DNA of 64,000 bases from the NCBI GenBank assembly GCA_025769875.1, contig JAGFNK010000264.1, forward strand, positions 1-64,000, given 5' to 3'. The position numbers and the translations under genes were made by a program. Origin of the DNA: Russula earlei. Taxonomy: Eukaryota; Basidiomycota; Agaricomycetes; Russulales; Russulaceae. The notes below the pieces were generated by a model, which saw only the letters and a list, made by a program, of their open reading frames with translations, did no database searches and was not told where the DNA came from. Of this stretch, positions 1 to 11,598 are shown piece by piece (the first letter of the stretch is position 1; each line of letters opens with the position of its first letter).

Positions 1-246
1 GGCACGGTTTTCAGGGCCAGGGAAAGACACAAAGTTGAGCTGAGGAGGTAGAGAGAAGAACAAAAGACAGGGCAAAAACGTACGTGTCCCACGTGTAGAC
101 CAATCTTCAGCGTCTTGAGGGCTGTGTCATCACTGTGGCGCTGGTTGTGCTGTCATTGTGAGAAAGGTTAAAAAAAGGTGCAATAGAAATGAAAGAAAGA
201 ATCAAAAAATGAAAGGAACATGAAACACGCACCAGATAAGCAATTG
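1..246. other. unassigned flank of the transposon island
   Basis: No coding frame that I can support. The segment is purine-rich (runs of gaaag and aaaag) and continues, after the solo LTR inserted at 252, into position 1086, since the 5-bp target duplication gcaat joins the two sides. It is probably part of an older repeat that I cannot name. Confidence 0.4.
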
Positions 247-251
247 GCAAT

Positions 252-1080
252 TGTTATGAACCAAGGCCAAGTCCTGGCCAAGGATTGTCCTATTTTACTC
301 AAGAAAGACCTCTCTCACTTTACATTGCCGACTCCCTTCCATTTTCTGGGCTATCCCTCCTGTTGTACAAGATATTGTTATTGCAAAGGCACTATAACAC
401 GACCAGGCACCCATTTCCTAATCGGGTAATCATCGCGTGGCAGCCACATGGCCACCCAGCCACCATGGACCCGAAACAGCGGCACAAACTCTTAGAAACT
501 GTTGCATAAATCATCTGATGTCATCAAGGCTCCAATGACATCATAGCTGACTGAGCAACTCCACAGTGACCTCATAGGCTCACTAAGCGCCCCACAGTGA
601 CATCATAATGATGTCATTGCTCCACAATGATCAGTAATGCGCTCAGTAAGCCTGAAACTTGACACAAGCAAGTTTATGCCTCTGTAGTCCTATTGGATGG
701 TACCAAAGAGTCTAGAATAGTCCCAGTGCTTTGTAATCGACCCTGTACACTGTATATAAGCCCCAATGAAGCATGGCAGTCGTCAGACTGTCCATTTGTG
801 ATACTCTCATCTTCCTGGGTACTCCCCCGCAACCGCTCAGTTTAAAGACTCCTCTCGCTTCCAAGGTACTCTTCTACGACTGCCTTGTTTAAAGCCCCCT
901 CGTTGCACTGGCTTCTAACCTTCACCTCTGCCTCCAGTCACACGTACCAGTCCCCATCTGGTACATCTTAGTCATTTGGCTCGTCCTCTTGTTCAACGCC
1001 GCCTACGCCGCATACCATCTGTTCCGACCCTTGCCCACCTGCTCCTGAGTCCCCACAGATCAGCAGTACGTGTCTTGACA
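252..1080 (+). repeat. solo LTR, family A, copy 1
   Basis: An 829-bp unit starting TGTTATGAACC and ending CTTGACA, flanked by the 5-bp target duplication gcaat (247-251 and 1081-1085). A TATA box (TATATAAG, 753-760) gives the sense orientation as plus. Two more copies, both inverted relative to this one, lie at 12564-13395 and 30831-31658, each with its own 5-bp duplication. No internal retrotransposon sequence is attached, so this is a solo LTR left by LTR-LTR recombination. The parent family is not present in the window; 5-bp duplications fit Gypsy or Copia. Confidence 0.9.
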
Positions 1081-1085
1081 GCAAT

Positions 1086-1832
1086 TGCATGAAGAGTGTT
1101 GATGGTCACTGGGTGTTCTTGTGGTCTTGTCTTGGCCTGGAGTGGTCACCTGTGCTGAAAGGAACTTGCAAAGCAAACTGCAGAAGAACATGAGAGGGTG
1201 GGAGAAGAAAGAGAAAATTTGCCAGGGCAAACATGCCGTTGTCACGGACATGGGCACATTGCCATCACGGCAGCCAGATCATCACAGTGGCCATGGGCCA
1301 TGCTGATGATTCCTGGCCATCATGATGGTTCCATGGCCATGCCTGAGTTGCCATCATCGTCGCAACTGCAGCAAGGAGGTGCAGGGAATGGCAAGAAGGT
1401 GGAGCCATGCTGTTGTCACGGCCATGGGCATGTCACTGTCACAGCAGCCAGATCATCACAGTGGCTCATGGGCCATGTTCAAGATTCGTGGCCATTGTGG
1501 GGTCACTGTGGCCATGCCCGTGTCATCGTCATCATCACCTCTGCAGTGACATGGAAGATGAGAGTGGGAAAGCAGCTTGATAGCCAGTCAAATTTAAAAG
1601 CTTGTGGGAGTCTTGAAGTGAGACCATGGGTAAGGAAGAGTGGGAAGGACAGGAGAAGAGAGGAAGAAGGATGGTGGAAGAAGAAACAAATGTGCATTGA
1701 AAAAAAAAAAAGGAACACATGCAAAGGGAACGTGCGCGTGCAAGTAAAATGAAGAGGAAAAAGCTTACAAATTGCTTACAAACTCTTTGTCATCAACACC
1801 TTCCAAATGCGGGTGGCTCGTCTCCAACCTCA
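1086..1832. repeat. unassigned repeat with a 172-bp direct duplication
   Basis: No supported gene. A block rich in catggcc and gtcacgg motifs occurs twice at a period of about 172 bp (about 1232-1365 and 1404-1545), with diverged copies. A pure A run lies at about 1699-1710. The segment ends where recognisable Gypsy LTR sequence begins near 1833. It could be the end of another, older element. Confidence 0.45.
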
Positions 1833-2703
1833 CTTTTATTATTTACTTCTTACCTTTTGCTATGGACTGCTTGCTTTTGTACGTCCCTCTACTTACTAGT
1901 CTCATGATCTCTTACATCTTGTGATCCCTTCTGTGTTATCATGTGATCCATACACGTCCAGGTAACACTGGATTGCTGTTACTTTCCCTTTGTTTGGTTC
2001 TCTTTCCATTTTTATACTCACTTCTTAGTTTTGACTGTGCAATGCTGCGCACTTACTGTGCAGCACAGTTACTGGGTTCTGACTCATTCGTGGCCTCATT
2101 CCTATGACTCCTACTTATTATGACTCCTACTATGCTAGTAGCACAGTCAAAGCACAGCTACTGCTGTGCTTCTCCTGTATATATAAAGCTCAGTACTTTG
2201 TGACCAAAGCCCTAAGCTTGGTCTCTTCTAGAATCCAACCTACTCTTGTCCAAACATATTCACCTGCAACCCACTTCGCTCCTAATCCTCAAACCACATC
2301 CACCTCTCCATTTCATCAACTCTTAACACACCATCCACCATCTACTCTTTGCCTCTCCCTTCCTCCCCTAAGAGTCTCTCTTCACTCTACTGAGAAGAGC
2401 TCTCCTCCTTAAAGACCTACCTTCCTCTTCTCTCTGCATTGTTCAAGGTCTCTGATGGACTTGAATGCATATAGCTAGTGGAACCAGCCCTAGTCTATCC
2501 CATTACAAACTTACCCTAGCTTCTCAACAGACTGAGTCATACTAGGAAGGGTCTATTGGCCATAACCTGTTTAGCATAAAACACTTTGACCGCTGCAGGG
2601 ATCCTTACTCTCTATACATGGGAACCAGCCCATTTTCTTGAACACACCTCTACTATCAACTTGTCTGTACGCTTGCGAACTGACATGGCTAGTAACCATG
2701 ACA
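1833..2703 (+). repeat. 5' LTR of the Gypsy element
   Basis: Nearly identical to the 3' LTR from about 1838 onward, but the first about 30 bp of the LTR (TGTTACACCATTTTCC in the 3' copy) are replaced by unrelated sequence. A TATA box (tatatataaag) lies near 2176. The LTR ends CCATGACA at 2703 and is followed by acagaccaagc, the expected primer-binding position; I could not match that to a tRNA. Confidence 0.85.
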
Positions 2704-2727
2704 ACAGACCAAGCTTAACATTTTACC

Positions 2728-4359
2728 ATGGCTTCTACCTTGAATACTCTTGTTATCCCTGAACCCTCTATCAAACCAGCTTCCTCATCTAACCCTCTTC
2801 AACACCAAACTGTCACTCAATGTAACCAAGACAATCTACCAGAACGAATCACTGGTAAAGCCTTTTGGCACCCCACTGAACCCAAAGTAGGATACTACCT
2901 TCACATCAAAAACTTCTATCATCCTATCGAATTTATCAACGGACATTGGTATAAACTTGATAGATGAGAAGTCAGACTTAACCTTGAATACGCCACTCAC
3001 AAAGGCCTTGTTCTTAACAACAAAGAACACAGTTTAGGAACTTGGGATCAATCAGACCCCCAGTACCAACTCTTTCAATATCAACCTTCACCCTCTCTTG
3101 GAAGACATCATTTATCTTTGGCAGAAGAATCTGAGCGACCTTCCTCTCAACCTCAAACCAGACAACCTTCACCTAGGTTATCTCCTATACAACTAGCTGT
3201 AGAAGCCACGCCAGCACCCAAACCACTTCCTGTACCACAAAGGATCTTTGGTATCGCTCGCATACCCACTCCTAGACCTCCTACTCCTCCTACTCCACCT
3301 ACACCTCCTACTCCACCTCCTCCAGCTATGGCTACCATAGTTCCAATCCCTTCTAATGGAGCAGTCAGGGGAAACCCACCATCTATCTTTGATGGAGACC
3401 ACTCCCAATCCTCCAAATTCATGAGAGAGTTTGCCATCTTTCACAATATGAATGATGAAAACTCTCTCTTCAACGATCCCTATAGATGAGTTAACACTTG
3501 TCTATCCTTTATAAGAGGCCCTAATGTGGACCATTGGGTTGATACTCAACTGGAAACAGTCAACAATAGTGTCAACACTCTTGGAATACTTAGGACTGAT
3601 GAAGCTCTATGGAATGACTTTAGAACTGCGTTTAACAATGCCTTTACTGATACTAATAAAAGGCAAAATGCGTTCAACAAATTAGCTGTTCTAAGACAAC
3701 AAGGACCTGACCTTGACTCTTATATTGCCACTTTTACCAACCTTGCCAATGACACAGGATATGACCTAAATGCAAATGGAACTCTAGACTATTTTGCTAG
3801 AGGTCTTAGTAGGCCACTCCTTAACAACATCTTATCAAGGGAAACCCTACCTACCAATTTCGTGGAATGGACCGAAGCAGCTAGAAAGGAACACAACAAA
3901 TATGCCGTGAGACAAAGCTATATGGGGGATATATGCAATATTGCGCATAATCCCCAATGTTTCCTTAACTTCCATCCTACCAATGCTACATTCTGCCCTC
4001 CTCCTGGACTGCCTCCTAGGGCCAATCCTACCTTTGTACCAAGGAACCCTACAGGTCAATTTATTCCTAGGAGCAACAACCAAGTTGTTCCAATGGATGT
4101 TGATCGCGCTAGAGCGGCCACTACTGAGCAAGAAAAGAAACAACACCGAATCAAAGGTCGTTGCTTCTTTTGCTCTAAACAAGGACATGTTGCACGCAAC
4201 TGTCCTAACAAGTCAACCACCTTCAGATCATTTCCTATGAAAACACATCTGGTTGAAGTTATAGAACCAGATGAATACCAGGAACTGTACTACCCTGAAG
4301 AACAGGTCGACACCCATGTTCATTTAGCTCAAACTGATGAACAACCAAAACCCTCCTGA
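2728..4359 (+). pseudogene. Gypsy gag (disrupted)
   Basis: One reading frame from the ATG at 2728 to the stop at 4357-4359, interrupted by two in-frame TGA codons (2965-2967 and 3487-3489). Both sit where Trp would fit, suggesting G-to-A changes. It contains a Pro/Thr-rich linker (about 3268-3330), a retrotransposon gag capsid-like region (about 3360-3930) and a CCHC zinc knuckle (CFFCSKQGHVARNC, near 4170-4212), which in this family binds RNA during packaging. It is followed at once by a short out-of-frame stretch and then the protease. Confidence 0.85.
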
Positions 4360-4518
4360 TGATCAACCAGTCCAACAACCTATTCAACAGGAGACACAAA
4401 CTTATAATGAAGGACCATCTCCTGAGGAAGTTGTGGCTATAATGTCTGGATATTCTGAAGAACAATGTTGCTCATGGGCTACTGCCATGGTCAATAATGG
4501 CATGGATTTTCCCCTGGC

Positions 4519-4903
4519 TTGAATTACCCAGCCTTAATTCAAGCTGTCTTCCCTAGTGATGTATTTGTAGCAAGACTCAATTCAATCAAAGTTCCTGTTC
4601 AAATACGCACTAGTGGACGAAGGGCCGATCTCACTGCTCTACTTGATAGTGGAGCAACCAACAATTTCATCCACAAGAATATCATCACTTGTTATAAACT
4701 CCCAGTTACCACTCTACAAAAGCCAAAAGTCATGTGCAATGTAGATGGTACTCACAACAAAGCCAGAACTGTCACCAAAGCAGTTGGCCTTTACATTCAA
4801 TTTAAAGGACAAGAATACCAAATGCACTTCTATATTGCTGAAATATCAACCGATGACATGCTTCTTGGTTTCCCATTCCTCCATGCTACCAACCCTGCTG
4901 TTA
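4519..4903 (+). pseudogene. Gypsy aspartic protease (5' part of pol, split by foldback)
   Basis: Encodes a retropepsin-like domain with the catalytic LLDSGATNNFIH motif and the downstream LLGFPFLH motif of Gypsy proteases. The frame is broken at 4904 by the foldback element and resumes at 16366 (joined reading NPAVNWTKGTL). There is no ATG; this would be translated as part of gag-pol. One frame change lies between the gag stop and this segment. Confidence 0.85.
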
Positions 4904-4949
4904 TTGTCGTTTTCATGTGACCTTGCACTTGCCATTTTTGGATGTCATT

Positions 4950-5512
4950 TCAAGTGCAAAATAAAACTGCTATATCTCAACAGTTTCTCAACAGATTGCC
5001 TTGAAACTTTGACAGTAGAACCTTATATGTTGTATCTAGGTGCAGCTAAAATATGGGAGCCTAATATTTAGTTCTTGAAATGTCAATTTTCAGGTGGTGA
5101 CATGAGTGCAAAACTTTGAACTGCCATATCTCAACTGTTTCTGAACTGATTGACTTGAAACTTTGACAGTGGGATCCCATGTACTGTATCTAGGTGCAGC
5201 CCAAGAGTTGGGGTCTGATTCTTAGTTTTTGAAGTTTCGGTCTTTGGGTGTGATCTGAGTTTGAAATTTCGATCTGCCATATCTCAACCATTTCTCAATA
5301 GATTGCCTTGAAACGTGGACAGTGGGACCTTATATACTGTATCTAGGTGCAGCGAAAATATGGGAGCCTAATATTCAGTTTTTGAAGTTTTGATTTTTGG
5401 GTGCCAAGCTGCGAGCGAAATTTCATACTGCCATGTCTCAACCATTTCTCAATGGATTGTCTTGAAACTTGGACAGTGGAACCTCATGCACTGTAGCTAG
5501 ATGTTTCACTCA
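4950..5512. repeat. 153-bp tandem subrepeats, left foldback arm
   Basis: Four degenerate copies of a unit of about 153 bp that contains atatctcaac, a ttgaaac...gacagt block and a gtatctaggtgcagc block. The last block recurs near 5038, 5191 and 5345, with a weaker version near 5497. The inverted counterpart lies in the right arm at about 15770-16320. Confidence 0.8.
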
Positions 5513-5752
5513 TTGGATGTTCACATTTTGGGGTGCCAACCCCAAGCATGATAATATTACATTATCCCTACAGCTGAATCCATCCATGATATGATATGAC
5601 TATTACAACTGTACCGTGCAAGAAGGGCACACTTAAGTTCATGGGGCTGGACAAGGACTGAGGGAAGAGTGAAAGAGACAAAATTGAAATGATGATGCGA
5701 GGTGTGTGTCGGGGCAGCAATAGGCATTGGCATGGGTACATGTGCGTGTAGC

Positions 5753-6137
5753 TGTTGCACAACATAGAGCGCAGCTAACAGGCCAAGCAACCCACCTTAG
5801 AGGTTGTGCTAATGCTCAAGTGATATTGGGGTGTAGAGTGATGTGTATACTCGTCTACAAGTATGGTATTTATACCTCTATGACCCAGGGCTGTTCCTAA
5901 GTCCAAAAGAGGTGACTACAGGTGTCCACTATATTGCGCATTAAGTGACGCGTGATGTGGAAACGTTCTAGACGCAGCATAAGGCTGCATCTTGTGATAG
6001 ATAGCGTACTATGTGTAACCCTATTGCCATAAGCGCATATACTAAAGTTCTGTCTAACACGTAACATCTATGAGCAGATCTTGAACCTTGTATGAAGGTC
6101 TTCGCCTTCTTTGATCCGTTCGGGTTCCGGTTCAACA
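5753..6137 (-). repeat. 3' LTR of Copia 1
   Basis: A 385-bp LTR, TG...CA at both ends, about 98 percent identical to 11209-11593. On the minus strand it carries a TATAAATA box near 5869. The target duplication gtagc lies immediately outside at 5748-5752. Confidence 0.93.
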
Positions 6138-6186
6138 CTCCCCCTTGCTAAGTGCATCGGTAGATGCCGTGAGCATTTTCCCACAT

Positions 6187-8315
6187 TCAGGGGTAGAATG
6201 TTAGTCCTAGTTGCTCCCTGAATTTGAGGAACTTGACGCGACCAAGGTTCTTGGTGAACATGTCGGCTGGGTTATTAGCCCCTTCAATAAAGAATAGCTC
6301 CACCTGTTTGTTTTGTATGACTTCACGAATGAAGTGATAGCGCAAATCAATATGTTTGATGCGCTTTTCTTGCACAGGGTTGGAGGCTAAGAATATTGAG
6401 CCTTGGTTATCACCGAACAGTGGGATGGGAGCAAGATTGATGCCAAGTTCTGTTAGTAAGGATTAATCCAAACTAATTGTCTGCTCGTGTCAGAGAGCGA
6501 CATGTACTCAGCTTCAGTGGAGGAGAGCGCAACTGTTTTCTGCGCTCTTGAGTTCCACGAAAATATTGCTCCAGCCAGGTTCACCATATAGCCTGTAGTG
6601 GACTTCCGATTTGTCGGATCAGAAGCCCAGTCAGAGTCAGCATATGCCATTAGGCCACCATTAGATGGTCCATCATAGACCAAGGCATAATTGGCGGTTC
6701 CCAAGAGGTATCGGCAAATATAGAATGCACGATTTAAATGGTCCTCTGAGGGATTGGCAGCATGTTGCGACAACTTTGTGACAGCAAAGGCTATGTCTGG
6801 ACGCGTTCCAAGCATTATGTATAGGAGTGATCCTATAACCTGCTGGAATTTTGACCGCAAGGCTGGGTCAGCAGCGGAAGTGTTGGGAGAGGGGTGATAG
6901 CCCTCTGGTAGCGGAGTAGGAGCAGGGTTTGCGTTAAGCAAGTTGAAACGCTGCAGCACTTTCTGTAGGTATTCAGTCTGGTCCAGATGTATCTGGCCTG
7001 ACTTGTGTTGAATGCGCATGCATAGAAATTCTTGGGCATCGCCCAGATCTCGACATTCCCAGAGCTTCATGAAGCGCTCCTTTGTTTTATTGATTTGTTT
7101 TTTGTCTGCTCCAAAGAAGAGCACATCATCAACATAGACGATGGCTATGATGCTCTTGTCTTTACTAACAAAGAGCCCAGAGTCAGACATAAGGCGAATA
7201 AGGCCGAGCGAGGCCATGGACTTGTCAAGGGCTTTCCACCAAGCAAGTGCCGCTTGCTTGAGTCCATATATTGCGCGTTTAAGGCGCATGACTTTGCGCT
7301 CTTGGCCTTTTATTTTGAAGCCCTCAGGCTGCTCCATATAGAGCTCTTCATCGAGCTCACCATAGAGAAAGGCAGTCTTGACATCTAGTCCGCTAATGTG
7401 CCAGTTTTTGAGCGCTGCGAGCGCAATCATCAGGCGGACTGTCTCAAACCGTACCACGGGTGAGAATATTTCGTCATAGTCAATGCCTTCTACTTGGGAG
7501 AAGCCTTTGGCGACTAGTCTGGCTTTTTTACGACCATCAGACTTAAGGTCGAATACCCATCTATTTTTAATTATTTTGCGATCCTTGGGAGGATCGACTA
7601 GTTCGAAGACTTTGCGTCTGCGGAGGGATTCCAACTCCTCGCGACAAGCATCTTTCCACTCCTTTTGGAGTTCACTTGGCATTCGCAGAATGTCCCTAAA
7701 GGTCCATTCGCGAATCTTCGCAGTATCAGGTGCATCTGAACTTAGTGGAACTGCTTGGGCGAGCAGATAGTTCAGAAATTTGACTCCCCCTTCCCTTGCA
7801 AGATGTAGAATGTCTTCTACCTCATCCTCAGAGGCTTGTGGTGGTTGATCGTCAAGGACGACAGGAGGGTAAGGGCCTGGAGCGGCCGATCCTGACGTAC
7901 TACCCTCACCGGAGCTACCGGGTTGGTTTTCTGTCATTGTTCTCCATGTGCGTGTGCGCCGAACGTCTTTTTCCACTTCCGTGGGGTGTCTGCGTTCACC
8001 ATAGACATTGCCTGGATGGGTAGGTACTTTCCTCAACCGCTGAGACCTTCGAAGAGGTACAGGCTCTTCAACAGGAGGAGGGGACGGTGTAGGAGGGACG
8101 GGCGTTTGCTCGCGTTCCTCTTCTTCTGGCGCCTGTATAGGCTGCTCATCGTCCTCACTTTTAATTGTAGGGAATGGGTCGTCAACACCAGGAATGGTGT
8201 CTTCGACAGGTTGTTGCAGGTGGTTCCTCACGCGGTTCATTAATCCGCGTGGTACCTTTAGTGCGCGCTTTGTCGCATTTGGGGTACAGGGTCTCATCGT
8301 ACAGGGCGGTAGCAT
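6187..8315 (-). pseudogene. Copia 1 pol: reverse transcriptase and RNase H
   Basis: The minus-strand frame 8315-6453 encodes a Copia reverse transcriptase: a start like KARLVAKGFSQVEGIDY, the DVKTAFLYGEL block, AIYGLKQA, the catalytic YVDDVLFF, then RNase H with ADSDWASD and ALSSTEAEY. After LVWI the frame is lost near 6460 and continues out of frame to 6187, ending with the HIDLRYHFIRE and NPADMFTKNL blocks typical of the Copia RNase H tail. It also overlaps the integrase frame near 8182-8315, so at least two frame changes separate it from one continuous polyprotein. Confidence 0.92.
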
Positions 8316-10140
8316 TTGTGTAAAGCGTATTATTTGGGAGCCTCATGAAGAGTGAGGCTTTGATCCCCTCAGTGTGACCAAGGTAGATCATTAGCTCGCT
8401 TTTAGGCGAAAGCTTATTGACTCGACGCTTTTCTGGTATGTGCACATATGCACCGCAACCAAATACTCTGAGGTGTGAGATATCAGGGACCTCGTTCTTT
8501 AGGACTTCGTAGGGTGTACGCCATTGAAGGCGTCTGGCAGGTGTCCTATTGTAACAGTGTGTCCCATGATTCACTGCAAATTCCCACCAGGAGGGAGGTA
8601 GACAAGCTTCAAGGCGCATTGCCTGAGCTTTGTCCATTACAGTGCGCATAAAGCGCTCTGCGCGTCCATTCTGTTGTGGAGTGTATGGGGCGCTTTGCAG
8701 GATTTTAATTCCTTCGTCCTTTAGGACGTTATCAAAGGCCTCAGATTTGTACTCTCCGCCAGCATCGGACATCCACTCTTTGATTCCTGCTTTGTATTGG
8801 TTCTTGACCATAGCAAGGAATTGCTTGACGGCCATTATGGTCGACTTTTTATTTTTTAAGAGTGTGATCCATGCATAGGAGGAATAATCGTCAATGAAAC
8901 TGACGAAATATTCGTACTTATGATACGACTTCACAGGGAAACTCTTAAGGTCCGAGTGAATGCGCTCGAACGGTGCGGAAGCACGAGTTTCAGAAGGGGG
9001 GTGCGCAGATGCAGGCATCTTGCCTTGCGCGCAGCCAGGACATACCGGCTGTTCCTGAGGGATTTTCAGGTCTTCAGGGAGACCCTTGGTATGTGTCTTA
9101 GCACGTGTTACAACATCCTTAGATGGGTGGCCAAGGCGTCGGTGTATGACATCATAATCTACCGCGTAGATAAGAGAATGCGCTTGCGCGCTTTCAATTG
9201 AGGCGTCTAACCAATACGTGGTTTGACCCGGGAATAAGGGGTAAGAGGACAGGATTATACGTCCGTCCTCTCGTAGGGAAATATGATTTCTATTCCCTAA
9301 TGCATGCATCCCTTGTTGTAAAAACTCCCCCATAGATAATATCCGAGTGTTAATTTTCGGAATATAGAGAACAGGAGAAATGCGCGTGACAACCGTTTTA
9401 GAGTTGACAGTGTGCCGAAGCAACACAGCGCCTTTGCCTTCCACATATATAGTGTTATCGGCAGTTTTAACAGGGGATCTTTCGTGCGGCAAAGCCGGCG
9501 TATACTCTATAAAGTCTTTTATTTCGAAGGTGAAGTGTGCGGACGCGCCAGAGTCAAGGAGCCATAAGGATCCCATTTTACTCAAGTCGTGCTTTCCTCT
9601 ACATCTCGAACAATTTTTGTTACATTCACTTTGAAGGGAAGTAGTCCCTTCACTAATTTGTACATTGTATGATACAAGCGAACACTTTTTAAACATATCT
9701 AGCTCGCTTTGGGGCTGGGGAGATGCTAATATGTTCTTTAGCGAGTGAAAGGAGAGAGGGAGGCGCACGCACGCTTCGTTATCTTCGGGGTCGCTGCCCC
9801 AATCAAGCGCTTCATCCGACGGAGTCGGAGCACACTCAGGGGTGGCAGCACCTTCTGGGATACCATCATATATGTCGAATAAATCCGACGTGTTTGTTTG
9901 CGCGAAGTCGCCATCGTCCTGGTCCATGGGCTCAGGGATGGGCGACGGAAGTTTGACTGCACTTGTCGAGGCAGCGGATTGAGTCGAGATCCGCTGCTCG
10001 AGGGTCTTGACTGTCTGTATAGTGGGAGTTACCCCAAGATCGTCAGCAAGATCAAGCGCTTTGTTTAAGGCCTTGTAAGGGCCGTGAGTGCGTTTGCGAG
10101 GGTCAGTCGCAGTCGGGACGGTACGTTGTTGGATCCCCAA
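8182..10140 (-). pseudogene. Copia 1 pol: protease and integrase
   Basis: A 652-residue frame on the minus strand. In order: a variable region, the protease motif LLDSGASAHFT, the pre-integrase zinc region (HRRLGHPS followed by CPGCAQGK), and the integrase catalytic core with Asp in HSDLKSFP, Asp in SDAGGEYKS and Glu in PYTPQQNGRAERF. The C-terminal part resembles the Copia integrase tail. The frame opens inside gag-pol without a natural start, so upstream gag must be joined by a frame change. Confidence 0.92.
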
Positions 10141-10159
10141 GGGACCCAGATGGGCGATA

Positions 10160-11040
10160 GTGGTAATGGTCGGGAGTGGGAGTGCGGCAACGTCCGCAAT
10201 ATGTGAGTGTCCGGGACCATGGCTGTTATCAGCCTTCTCCTTGCCTTTCCCTTTTCCTTTGCCGCCGCGCTTGCCGCGCTGGCGCTTGTCCTTATCTTCA
10301 TCGCGCTTGGGCTTATTGCCCTACTGCTGATTGGAGAAGGAGGGGTCACCGTGCTTGCGCTTGACAGCTGAGAGCTTCTGTGCGCTGTGCTTTTTGTTTG
10401 TTCCACGATTGACCTCAGTTTGATATTGAGAGACAATAGCCTCTCGGACATCCTTCGGACTAAATGGCTAGATCATAGTTCTGAGTGACAATGTGAACAA
10501 GCATTTCCCATTTCGGGGGAATAGCTGCAAGCATGATGAGCTGCCTGTAAGGCGTCAGGAATTATGAGGGAGGATGCGGTGAGGCGCTGGAATGCAGCGT
10601 GTATCTGATCCATTTGTGGGCCAGGATGCTGGCTCGGGTTAATGCGGATGGAGATGGCTTCTTTAAAGTCCTTATAGATGCTGGTGGTAGTCGCCGTACC
10701 ATAAAGGGTATCAAGGCTGATTCCAGATGGTCTCAGCGTTATCCAAAGACGTAAGATCTTGTTGGATCGCGATGCTCGATCTAAGGACCATATGACCGAC
10801 TGCCATATCATTCCCTTTATTCCATTCTTTCACAGCTGCCAGAGCGACAGCCTGGGCAGCAATCTCTTCGGGAAGAGGCGCCTGAGGAAGGCCAGGGACG
10901 GTAGGCAGTTCAAAAGTGCCATTGCAATAACCCCACAGTCCAACGGACATGAGGTAGGCTTTCATAGCCTTTGACCAAATTCCATAGTTTGCACCATCGA
11001 GGATGGGGACAACAGGGGCAGAGGGTTGAGACGACGACAT
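10160..11040 (-). pseudogene. Copia 1 gag (broken)
   Basis: Begins with an ATG at 11040 (MSSSQPSAPVVPILDG) and the Copia gag pattern NYGIWSKAMKAYL, continuing in a second frame (about 10473-10811) with LDTLYGTATTTSIYKDF. A basic Lys/Gly/Arg-rich stretch near 10230-10300 may act in nucleic-acid binding. At least two frameshifts and a TAG (near 10322) interrupt it. I see no clear CCHC knuckle. Confidence 0.85.
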
Positions 11041-11194
11041 TGTAGCTGTTAGAAGAGGGCTTAGAGGTCGTCAGTAAGAGTATTTGTATTAAACAAGCCG
11101 ACATAGTCTCCCCATAGGGTAGACTAGCTCGCCGCAGCATGCAGGCTTCAGGGATGCTTCGCCATCGTTGCAGCCGATGAAGGCGCATGGCTTG

Positions 11195-11208
11195 CAGGGC
11201 CCATAACC
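11195..11208 (-). promoter_or_regulatory. Copia 1 primer-binding site (initiator tRNA-Met half)
   Basis: The 14 bases next to the 5' LTR read GGTTATGGGCCCTG on the minus strand. They are complementary to the anticodon arm of eukaryotic initiator tRNA-Met (GGGCCCAUAACC core), the internal priming site known from Drosophila copia. The same 14 bases abut the 5' LTR of Copia 2 (20994-21007). Confidence 0.75.
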
Positions 11209-11593
11209 TGTTGCGCAGCATAGAGCGCAGCTAACAGGCCAAGCAACCCACCTTAGAGGTTGTGCTAATGCTCAAGTGATATTGGGGTGTAGAGCGATGT
11301 GTATACTCGTCTACAAGTATGGTATTTATACCTCTATGACCCAGGGCTGTTCCTAAGTCCAAAAGAGGTGACTACAGGTGTCCACTATATCGCGCATTAA
11401 GTGACGCGTGATGTGGAAACGTTCTAGATGCAGCATAAGGCTGCATCTTGTGATAGATAGCGTACTATGCGTAACCCTATTGCCATAAGCGCATATACTA
11501 AAGTTCTGTCTAACACGTAACATCTATGAGCGGATCTTGAACCTTGTATGAAGGTCTTCGCCTTCTTTGATCCGTTCGGGTTCCGGTTCAACA
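11209..11593 (-). repeat. 5' LTR of Copia 1
   Basis: A 385-bp LTR matching 5753-6137, with the target duplication gtagc at 11594-11598. Beyond it the left foldback arm resumes with ttcttcagtgag, which has its inverted match in the right arm near 15508. Confidence 0.93.
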
Positions 11594-11598
11594 GTAGC

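Larger units (their letters stand above)
5753..11593 (-). mobile_element. Copia LTR retrotransposon 1 (5.84 kb)
   Basis: Two 385-bp LTRs (11209-11593 is 5', 5753-6137 is 3' in element orientation) flank a gag-pol region on the minus strand. The target duplication gtagc lies at 5748-5752 and 11594-11598, inside the left foldback arm. Next to the 5' LTR is the primer site (11195-11208); next to the 3' LTR is a purine tract (AAGGGGGAG on the minus strand, 6138-6147). The LTRs differ at about seven sites, all transitions by my reading. The ORFs carry a few frameshifts, so this is a fairly young but probably non-autonomous copy. Confidence 0.95.

Noticed and set aside
1198..1752. 184-residue plus-strand ORF in the 5' repeat
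   Set aside because: The frame runs through a 172-bp duplication and low-complexity His/Ser/Gly sequence without a domain.
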